DNA of 64,000 nt, taken from assembly GCA_033032865.1 (NCBI GenBank), contig JAWHQI010000121.1, positions 3,968,001 to 4,032,000 on the forward strand. Reading direction: 5' to 3'. Source of the stretch: Dactylorhiza incarnata (taxonomy: Eukaryota; Streptophyta; Magnoliopsida; Asparagales; Orchidaceae). The position numbers and the translations under genes are program-made. This document shows positions 54,129 through 63,245 of the stretch, in pieces. Positions within the stretch are counted from its first letter, which is position 1. Every line of letters starts with the position of its first letter. A model generated the notes under the pieces. That model saw only the letters and a program-made list of their open reading frames with translations, made no database searches and was not told where the DNA came from.

Positions 54129-55287
54129 TCCTTGAAGAACTTCAGCCAGCTAGTGTTCAACTTTCTCTGATCAGAGCTCGACAAATGTCGATCGGCGCTC
54201 GACGAATTTCAGACAGCACTCGACAAATCTCTTTCAGAAGACAAATTTATTTTCAAGGCATTTAATTCTTAAGGTTAAGTCATTTTGTCAACCCTCTGAC
54301 AAAATAAACGACCTTAACGGATCTATTCAAATGCTTTTTGGACTTACTCTGGCAGGATATCATTTTCCTTTAATATATTCCTTTCTTTCCTTGTCCCAAG
54401 GCAAGGATAGACGTTGACATTTAATGAAAGGCATATTTCTCGGCTCAAGAATAGAAAGGAACTGCAAAACCCGTTTTGTATCAATGGAGAGTTCCAAGAA
54501 AAAATTTAAGGAAAATATTCTATTCCATATAAACAGGACATATAAAAGTCAGATCTCCAGAGGCAAGAAAAACATATACACAAAAAGTGGTTTTTCAAAC
54601 TTTGTATGAACAGCTAACAGATTACAGAAAAAGAGATTACACAGGAGAAAAAGAATAACAACAAAAATTATTATTGCTTGAAGTCCTCTTCTTCCTCCTG
54701 TTTGTGCAGCACCTTCATACCCTGAGAACAACACTCAATCTCTTAGATCTGCTGCAAGTTCAGAGTTCTCCAAAGAGCAACAATAAGTCTGAAGAATCAT
54801 CCTTCTCCAGATTAATCTGCTAAAGAGGACTACTGTGTTAAAGAAAGCTTCACCCTAAAGCTGTTTACAACTTCAATAAGACAGGGGGAGCTTTCAGCGT
54901 CAACATCAATTGTCTTCTCTCTGAATATTGACAGAGAAGAACACTCTAACCTTTCTCTACCTTATTTTGTACAGGGTTAATTCTCCCTTCAAAAGTTTAT
55001 TCAGTGGTGGCAAGACACCTTATCAAAAAATCTCTTAGTGGTTTTTAAGCACCTTATCAAAAGCTTATTGGTGTGTGGACACCTTATCAAAATCACCTTG
55101 GTGCTAGGGAACCTTATCAACCCTCCTAGTGAATTCCTACCAAGGGTGGTAGAAGAGTGGACTACCCAGATTTATTGGGGAACCACTATATTTCCCTGTG
55201 TCTTCTGGGCTTGATTAATTAAAAAGTTTTAATACTCTATTCACCCCCCCCCTCTAGAGTAACTTAAGATCTAAACCTCCACTTTCA
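54129..55287 (+). repeat. 3' LTR of element D, right part
   Basis: It continues the LTR after element E, matching 36426-37701. TATA at 54541-54548. A deletion of about 110 bases near 55216 relative to the 5' LTR removes the segment after TTCTGGGC. It ends CTCCACTTTCA, followed by TTACT. Confidence 0.92.
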
Positions 55288-55292
55288 TTACT

Positions 55293-56697
55293 TATATAGA
55301 TTCTTAAGTAATTAATAGAGAAAAGGGGGTTTTCAAATTGGATTTTCCTAGATTAGCGACGATGAAAGAAAATGCGGGCCTAGAGCTCCGCTTCGCTTGT
55401 CGGGATGGAATGTAGTCCGCGATGTCGTGCTTTGGTGAGCGGGTGGACGAGAAGGCTAGCGGAAAGAGGGTCGTAGGTACCTTGTCGTGGAACACGTAAC
55501 TAGCAATTGCTAGTGCGGCGCACTACAAAGCGGTGGAGCGGACGGCGGACTAGGGCACTCCTCAGTTCACATAAAACACACAACAGATCTCAAAAGCATG
55601 AAATCATATTAACTAAAAACACAGTGTTTATGAACATCATCCAAATTAACATACATACAGGGAAAACTCTAAAGCAATGCGCAAGGGGAAAGAGTAAACC
55701 AAAGCTGAAGATTCTCGGTCGGAATCGTAGGGTTTTCAAGCCTCGTTCGTGCTCGGTCTTCAGTTGCATCCGGGGTCCGTAGGAGCTGTCACCTTCCTCT
55801 ACTTTACCCATCTTCTTCGTGGTCTAGCTCAAGCTAACTCTTGTTGGACACCTTGAATGTAGCGGAGACTTTCCTTCTATGGCGTTGTTGAGCTCATCGA
55901 TGATGGAGGAGGCCAAGGAGGAAGCTTTGGCGGAAGTTTTGCAAGGAAGCGATGGTCGGAGCTTCTCCAAGGTCGAGCGGTGGTGGAGCGGCGAAAAGGG
56001 GCAGAAATGGCGGGCTCTGGAGTTTTTCCCGCCGGTCTTCTCTAATGAGAAGATTTCCTGCTTTAAATACTAAAATGGCTGAAATTTAGTCACGCACGAC
56101 CGTGTGTTGCCCATGTGTTATTTAACAAATAGAACCTGCCTTGAGGAAGAAGCAGAAGCACCCGTGCATTTTACTCACGCACGGTCGAAACCGCCTGTGC
56201 GTAAAAATGCGCGACCAAATCCAGATTGGCTAAAAACCAGGCGAAACAGACAATCGTGCATTTTACTCACGCACGGTCGAATCCAACCGTGCATAAAAAC
56301 GCACGACCAAAATCAGATCACCATTTTGCTGCCCGGATGAAGGCGCACGACCACAGCCGTCTGAGCGTCAAGGAAATGCATGACCGTGCGATATAAACAA
56401 TCATGATTTCTGGGCAAAATGGGATGATCCAACCACCTGCAAGAAAAGTAATTCAGCTGGAAATACACTTCCAGCACCAATCCAGCATAGAAAAAGGATT
56501 GGGGAGCACCATGTGCTTACCCCCAATAACATGGAGCGCAACGCACACCAAAATGGGCCTAAACAGAGCAAAAACAAGTAAGTGCGCGCCATTATGCACA
56601 AGAGAAATATAAGCAATAACAACCAAAAAAAGACGTGCACAAGAGTGAAAACTAGCCCGGATGAGTCCAAAAAAGTGTATATAAATGGGACTCATCA
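55293..56697 (-). repeat. Element B LTR, second part
   Basis: It resumes after the TTACT duplication and ends GGGACTCATCA, as in element A. With 36065-36226 the LTR totals about 1,567 bp. A TATA-like GTATTTAAAG (minus) is at 56061-56070. Upstream in the sense direction, 56090-56385 holds GCACGACC and GCACGGTCG motifs, including GCACGGT...ACCGTGC near 56272-56296. Confidence 0.85.
56090..56385 (-). promoter_or_regulatory. GCACGACC/GGTCGTGC cluster in the element B LTR
   Basis: About eight copies of CGCACGACC, CGCACGGTCG or their complements lie directly upstream of the minus-strand TATA-like box. Arms are shorter and more decayed than in element A but use the same core. Confidence 0.6.
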
Positions 56698-59600
56698 CCC
56701 CCCCCCCCCCCCGACTTAACCATTTGCTCGTCCCGAGAAAATCGATCTGTGCAGACGGTGAAAAGAACTAGCTAGCATAGAAATTGAGATACGGAGTACC
56801 ATGCGAAGTCGCATGCTCACGCACATAGAAATACAGTAGAATGAATTTTTAATTATACAAACTAGTTTATAACTATCTAAGAGCGTAATGATATATTATC
56901 TCTACTCAAAAGTTGAATCACAGTAGATCACTCGGTCAAGCGTAGGAAGAAAGTAGACTGATTGTTGAGGCGAGCATTACTCAGGGTCGGGGATCAGAAC
57001 AAGCTCCATTGAAATCCATCAATGTCGGTGGCCATAAGCTCACCCGTTCGCACTCTCTCCATGGCATTCGTTTGGTTCAATACGTGAGTCGGTAGGACTT
57101 TAGGTGAATAATTAGGCTTGGGTTTGGGTGGGGTACACATGGATGAACATGACGGCTAAAGCACTAAACCCAAATGAGCTAATGAAATAAAACTAACCAA
57201 GCAGCCCCAATACACGCAGGTGCACCACACCCCCAGACTTAAACATGAAAACGTGGGTGTGTGCACCGCCTACTCCAAACACACATCTCCGAGAGATTTT
57301 TCAATTAAGATCTTTTCCTCATTTTTTTCTTCTTTTTCTTTTTCTATTCTTTTCTTTTTTCTTTCCTTAAATTTTTCTTTCATTTCCCTTTTTTTTAAAG
57401 TTCAGCAAATGTTTAAATGAAGCAAATCCACATGTCTATCATTATATCATCACATCAACATCCCAACATAAGAATATGAAAATAGCTAAAGCTCAGCTTT
57501 GGGTGTGCTGCTAGGATCGGCTTTTTGGCTTTGGTGGAAAAAAGGTGGAGCTGAATCAAAGGACGGGGTTGGCACAAAGGGGCTAGCGAGGATCAGACCT
57601 TAGGAACGGTAAAAAAGCTCAACCTGGCCAAAATGATGGCCTACATCATGCTCACGCATTGAACTAACTCGTACCAATGCTTCAAGAGTCGCTTGGGGAA
57701 AGTTCTTAGCCACCGAGAAAGATAATTTTTCCTCCCGACTCGAGCAATACAGACCTAACCGTCTACACACATTCCTACGCTACCGTCGGATTCACACCGG
57801 ATTCAACACTTTTGAGTAGAATAAACAATTATTACTCAAATAGAAAAAATTACAATACTATAAGCATAAAGACAAATTTATTCTACACACAAAGTTATGC
57901 AAAACGCGAGTACTCGACTAGAGCGCTACGGGAGTCAACATTTTACTCCGTCTTACAACCCTGAGCTAGCACAACAATTTTCCCAATCCTACAAAAGAAA
58001 CGAGGTATACTCGTTACGCACCTATGATTAAGTGCGCTCTGTAGTGGGTGTCGTGGTGTGCTATGAGAATGGAAAATAACAATAATATTGTAACTTCTAG
58101 TATGTTGTGCTTACGTGCATGTGCAAGTGAGTAACGACAACTACTCTCCCCCAGACTTAAATCCAATCATCACAGATTATAATGCTAGATTCATAACAAG
58201 AATTTGGAAGGAGAGGTTACCCCATGCTCAGAAATGAGCATACCAGAAGATTGGCGTTAAATTGGGACTGGAGCCAATATGAATCCGCCATTGAGGTCGC
58301 CCTGCCTGCAAAACCACATCTCCACACATGCATAAACAAAAGAAAAATTTCTGGCACTGATATTCATCATGATAAGAGATATGCGGCATAGACAAACAAT
58401 ACAACAATGATAAAAAGATATATCATAGAAAGAAAGTTGTCCAAAACCACACCCTAGGGACGATGCCCAAGCAGAATAATATCAGATACAGGATCAAAAT
58501 AAAGTACGCCGAAGATAATTTAAAAAGAAATAGAACTACAAAAAAAATAACAAAATGCCCTAGAAGCCGCAGCGGAGCAATCACTGGTGAGATACCGGAG
58601 GAGACTGCGAAGGAGGAGGAGGAGTGCGCATCCGCCGAGATCTCGATGTAGAAGCCCGCGCAGGGACAGCAGGGGGTTCAACTCCCAAATGAGCGCCAAT
58701 CCACGACGAAAGTTTGTACTGCATGGACATAGCATCCTCCTTGCGTACGAACCTATCGTAGAAGTCAGGATACTGCTGCTCGATGCTTTGCCGCGGGGCG
58801 TGCCATTGAGCAGCAGGTGAGGCGTAATTGGGTACATCAGGGGGCTGCCTACTCGTCCCAGCCGAGGTGCTAGGCTCGGAAGCATCGGCATGAACAGCTC
58901 GCTCAACACGTCCTGACCCAGCCTCACGGATTTGGTAGCCCCAATTGTCTCCGAGCCGCACCTTCTGAATCAGCTTGAATGCCACCATCATTGATAACGA
59001 AATGTGGATTCCCCTAGAGATGACTGTCATTGGCGGCAACGAATCCCATATGCCAAGTCCTTTGGCGATCCGAGTGATGTACCGAGAGCCTCTAATCGAC
59101 TTCAGGGGAAGGTAAGTAGCTTGACGAAGAAGATATTGGGCGAGTACTCTCCCGGGATGGAGAGGCACACCCTGATTCATACTGTAAAGGTAGAGGAGAT
59201 CCTTCCAGCCCGCTACATTCTGGCTCATGGCGCGTGCATTTATGCTGTGCCTGATCAAGTGCTGGACATAGCGGAGCGCGGGGGAGATAATGTGGGTAGA
59301 CTTTGTTGCACGAGACTCATACTGCTGATCCCATCCCGTAATGGACTGCCTGAATTTGCTGGGAGATACCCCCTCCAGGAACTCATCCGGACGGTTGATA
59401 ATGTCCGTCTGCAAGAGTTCATCGTGGGTGTAAATCTCGGCGCAAACCGCCAGTCGGCCAACACCCATGGTATGGGTACGGCCCTTCATATGGAACGATA
59501 TCGAAGTGGGATCTTCGGTTTTTTCATCGACATGGTCAAGGATGCGGAAGGTGGCAAGGAGTTCAAGCGTGAGTTCACGGTAGCCTGTCAATGTGTTGGA

Positions 59601-59880
59601 GAATAGGTTTCCCCATGATCCCACGTCGAGTAGCCTTTCCACCGCCGCATCCAAATGGACGGTTCAGAGATCTGGGACAGAAATAAAACGATGGTCAAGG
59701 AACGGTTTCTGTCGCAGCAAATTATACCTCTCTAAGAACTCAGGTCTCCCAAATTGCAGCATCACCTCTACACCAGGATTGTTCGTTCTTGAGGATGAAG
59801 CTCCTCCACCGCGGCGAAGCATGCTTACGACCTTCATGAAACCAATGTAGCAACACACAAGAGCGCGGAGAAGGAGGATG
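56698..59880 (-). mobile_element. Internal region of element B (Athila-like), cut by element F
   Basis: A run of 14 C (56698-56711) followed by GACTTAACC replaces the PPT seen in element A. Sequence blocks up to about 58300 correspond to element A's 3' non-coding region, including extra PPT-like motifs (about 57229 and 58146) and a long pyrimidine tract on the plus strand (57310-57395). The gene at 58581-59837 follows. At 59881 element F interrupts it, and the 5' LTR and PBS should lie beyond the window. Confidence 0.75.
58581..59837 (-). pseudogene. Athila ORF1-like protein of element B (one in-frame stop)
   Basis: The frame starts MKVVSMLRRGGGASSSRTNN at 59837 and is 419 codons long, with TGA at 59664-59666 and otherwise open. 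It has the features of the ATHILA ORF1 family: RPEFLERYNLLRQKPF, VERLLDVGSWGNLF, YRELTLELLATFRI, SFHMKGRTHTMGVGRLAV, AEIYTHDELL, SPSKFRQSITGWD and a conserved block YESRATKSTHIISPALRYVQ. The C-terminal 120 residues are Pro/Ser/Arg-rich and low-complexity. The molecular role of ORF1 is not established. No pol is found between it and the 3' LTR, so this copy is non-autonomous. Confidence 0.78.
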
Positions 59881-61246
59881 TGTTGGAACATGGTTTTCCG
59901 CATCCCTTTGGTTTGAGAATAACAAATCCTACTTGTATTTGATCTTATTTGCCATTGTGTTTTTAGCATGCAGGTTTGAATAGATATGACATCAGCAATG
60001 GTCTGGCACTAACCACAAGCTGAAGGATTGAAAGCTATTTAACGCCAGGCGTTAAGCTTAACGCTGGGCGTTAGCGCTAGACAAAAACGGTGCTCGACTA
60101 ATTTGTGGTCGACAAAAATTTTCGTTCGACTAATTTCTTGTCGTCTAATTTATGTTCGACAAACTGGTGGCCGACGAAAGCTACTGCCGCTCGACTAATC
60201 TGTCGTTCGACTAAAGTGTTGTTCGACTAATATGCCGTTCGACGAAATGACCGGAGCATGAATCTCAACGCCAGGCGTTATGCTCAATGTCAGGCGCTTG
60301 CCGTTCGACGAACTTGGATAGAAAGGAAGCAGCCGTGATTGAAGGACATTTTAGGAATGATTGTGTCCAACGCTAGCGTTGACATCAACGCCAGGCGTTA
60401 ATGTTGCCAAAAATGAATATTTCCTAAAATGCTAATATCTCTTTCCTCTCTTGCAGATCTGAGCCATTAAAATGTTTCTAAATCAGGTCAACGCCAGGTG
60501 TTAGCCTCAACGCCAGCGTTGACAATCTTTCCTATAAATAGGTGGATCTCGGCTTCTCAATACACACCTGATCAAGAGCCTTTCTCTACACTTCATAAAC
60601 TCAAAAAGGTCGTATTTTCCCGACAATCATCTCCCACACAAGTTCAAAGAAAAAATTCAAGGAGAACCGGATCAACGCTTCCTCAACACGAAGAGCACTC
60701 GCTTCGACTTCAAGAATATTCAGCGTGCCTTCGTCATCTCCAGAATTCTTATAGGGAGTTTGAAATTTAAATTGTTATTTTCTTTAGTAAAACTTTTTGT
60801 AATCGGTTTGTGAATTCGCCGCGTTGTTGTCGACTAGGTCTGGGTAGGACTTAGGGAGGAATTCACCGCGTTGTTGGCGACTAGGTCTAGGGAGTAGATC
60901 TAGGGGGTGCTCGAGGCCTTTCTGGTGATAGAAAGGCTAGAGCGGCTTGAGGCCTCATCCGAGGTAGGATAGGCTAAAGCCAACCGGTTCGTGGGGATAC
61001 GAGTCGGTATAGAAAACAAAAAGAAAATTACTATTTGTCGCCTTTGATTTCTGGCGTCATAGAAATCAAGTTTTGTAATTCACTATTTCATATTAATAAA
61101 GCATGTCTTTTCTTTATTTCAGTTATTGTATTTGATTTCTTTCAAAGTGCTTTCAAAAATATTAAAAAATATAACATAAGTTTTAAAACCCTTATTCACC
61201 CCCCCCCCCCCCCCCACCCCCTCTAAGGGCGCCTACAGATCCAACA
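59881..61246 (+). repeat. 5' LTR of element F
   Basis: The LTR is 1,366 bp, with the TATA box TATAAATA at 60533-60540 and a C-rich run at about 61199-61220 in the TATTCACC...CTCTAAGGGCGCC end motif. The boundaries rest on the match to element E termini and on the PBS. Confidence 0.88.
60039..60520 (+). promoter_or_regulatory. Two kinds of palindromic motifs in the U3 of element F
   Basis: The first kind is AACGCCAGGCGTT and variants (near 60041, 60268, 60386, 60490), with CAACGCTAGCGTTG, a perfect 14-bp palindrome, at 60368-60381. The second is about ten copies of TTCGACTAA, TCGACAAA and relatives at 60085-60310, like those of element D. Both end within a few dozen bases of the TATA box at 60533. 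Confidence 0.75.
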
Positions 61247-61248
61247 AG

Positions 61249-61260
61249 TGGTATCAGAGC
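61249..61260 (+). promoter_or_regulatory. Primer binding site, initiator tRNA-Met (element F)
   Basis: TGGTATCAGAGC, two bases after the LTR end. Confidence 0.9.
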
Positions 61261-61296
61261 GAGGTTACTCCAAAAACGGTCTAACAACTGGGAGTA

Positions 61297-63233
61297 ATGG
61301 CGTCTCGTGATCTCGATTTTTATGAGGGGCAAGGAATAAGTAGACTTCCACTATTCACCGAAACTGACTACAACTTTTGGAGAACGCGAATGCGTTGCTT
61401 TCTAATAAATTTAGATCTAGATGTCTGGGCTAGTGTTGAAACTCCGTATACGACTCCAACGTATGTTGTTGGAGAAGTTACCATGGAAAAACCTAGAGAT
61501 AAGTGGGACGATGGGGATAAAAATAGATGCAAAAATAATGCAAAAGCTATGAACGCGCTCTAGACAGGACTGGATTTAATAGATTTTGTGCATGTGAATC
61601 TGCTTATGACATTTGGAATTTACTTGAAATAACTCATGAGGGTACCTCGCAGGTCAAAGACTCTAAACTATTCCAACTGGAATCAGAGTTTGAAAGATTC
61701 TGGATGGATCCAACCGAGGACGTCGACTCAATGTACTCTCACTTTACCAAGATCGTCAACGCCTCAAAAATTCTTGGAAAAACCTTCTCAAACGGTGACT
61801 TGGTGAGAAAGATCCATCGATCTCTCCCTCCGAAGTTCAACCCAAAGGTGACCGCTATTTCCGAATCGCATGATCTAAGACGGCTTCAAATTGAGAGCCT
61901 CATTGGAAATCTCAAAACCCATGAGGTCGAACTCAAAATTCAAGATGAGGAATACTATATGGAGCCAAAGAAGAAAGCTTTGGCACTAAAGTCAAAGAAT
62001 GAAGATAACGATGAGGAAGATGACGAGGAGAGTCTCTTTGTGAAAAACTTCACAAAGTTCATGAAGAATCCAGAAAGGAGGAATGCCTTCCGCAAGTACT
62101 TCCGAAAGGGATCACGTTCCAAGAAGGAGAAGAAGGAGAAATCAAGTGACGATGATGAAGAGCGACCTCCTCCTGAGTGTTTCCACTGCAGGAAGACCGG
62201 GCATATAAGAAGTCAATGCCCAAAGTACTTAAAGGAGTAAAAAGAAAAGAAGCATAAGGGAAAGGAGAAGAAGAAAGTCTTGAAGGCTGCTACGTGGGAT
62301 GATTCTTCGTTCGGATGCTCGAGCAAATCAAGTTCTAGCGAGGACGATGAGGCAAACTTGTGCCTCATGGGGAGGAACCAAGACTCAATTGATGATGAAT
62401 ACAGTGTCCAAAGCGACACTGAGGTAATCCCTTCCACATATGATGATCTTTATGTCGAATATTTAAACACGTGCAAATCATTTGGCAAAAATTTAAAAGA
62501 TCTTGATCTTCTTAAAACTGAAAATAAAATCCTTCTAAAACAGAATAAAAAATTAAGTAAAGAACTAAATACTTTGGATAAAGAACTAGTGTTTTGCCAA
62601 AAGAATAACAACCATTCAGAAAAGGCAAAGGAACTTGAATGCGAACTTTCTAAAGCTCTCTTGAATATCGAATCACTCACAAAAGAAAAAGGAGATTTAG
62701 AAAGGAGGTTGAAAATATCGCTTTCTCAAATTGAAAATGAAAAGAAAACTTTTGCAAAGAGATTTGGAAATTTGGTAAGCGAAAACTTTGCCTTAAAAGC
62801 ACAAATAAATGATCTTAATATGGCAATAAAAAAATTTGGAGTTGGCCAAAAATCACTAGACATGATTTTGGGCAGCCAGTACCATGAATCTGCAAAGTTT
62901 GGGCAAGGTTATGTTTCGGAAGCCTACCGCCCAGCGTTGGCTACCAACGCTGGCGTTAGCTCTTCTTCCAGAAATCAGAAATCTTCTTTTAAAAATAATA
63001 CCTTCACTCCCTCTAACTCTGCATCTACCAGCAAGGGTCAACAACTGTCTCTGAAAAAGGTCTCAACCCCTTTGGTTGCGTGTGCCAATTGTTTAATTTT
63101 TGGTCACACCACGAACTCTTGTAGGAAGAAGGGAAAGCGTGTTGTAAAGCAAATCTGGGTACCTAAGGTCTCCACCTATGTTATGGGAGGAACCTCATGG
63201 GTATCCGGATCTTCACTAACTTTTTCCTCTTAG
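61297..63233 (+). pseudogene. gag: Gag of element F with two distant zinc knuckles
   Basis: It starts MASRDLDFYEGQGISRLPLF, with the Copia gag domain (DYNFWRTRMRCFLINLDLDVW). TAG at 61561 and a frameshift near 61585 break it. The frame from 61704 continues with VDSMYSHFTKIVNASKILGK, RSLPPKFNPKVTAI and LQIESLIGNLKTHEVEL, an acidic stretch, and a knuckle CFHCRKTGHIRSQC (about 62180-62220). TAA at 62238 follows. From about 62450 a coiled coil of some 150 residues leads to a second knuckle, CANCLIFGHTTNSC (about 63082-63123), and the KQIWVPKV motif. TAG at 63231 ends it. The two knuckles are about 290 residues apart. Confidence 0.87.
62931..62953 (+). repeat. Inverted copy of the LTR motif inside gag of element F
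   Basis: CCAGCGTTGG, then CTA, then CCAACGCTGG: perfect 10-bp arms built from the same AACGC core as the LTR palindromes, here within coding sequence. Confidence 0.8.
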
Positions 63234-63245
63234 GTGTGTTGGTAG

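Larger units (their letters stand above)
36227..55287 (+). mobile_element. Element D: SIRE/Maximus-like Copia element with a third ORF, itself interrupted
   Basis: The 5' LTR is 36227-37701. The 3' LTR is 46597-46795 plus 54129-55287, with element E between. Perfect TTACT duplications flank the whole. The interior of about 8.9 kb has gag, protease, integrase, RT, RNase H and then an extra ORF of nearly 3 kb, the layout of SIRE-type Copia elements. The coding regions carry several nonsense changes, at least two frameshifts and a MITE insertion. Confidence 0.93.

Noticed and set aside
59004..59606. 200-codon plus-strand ORF
   Set aside because: It is antisense to the Athila ORF1-like gene, whose family motifs lie on the minus strand.
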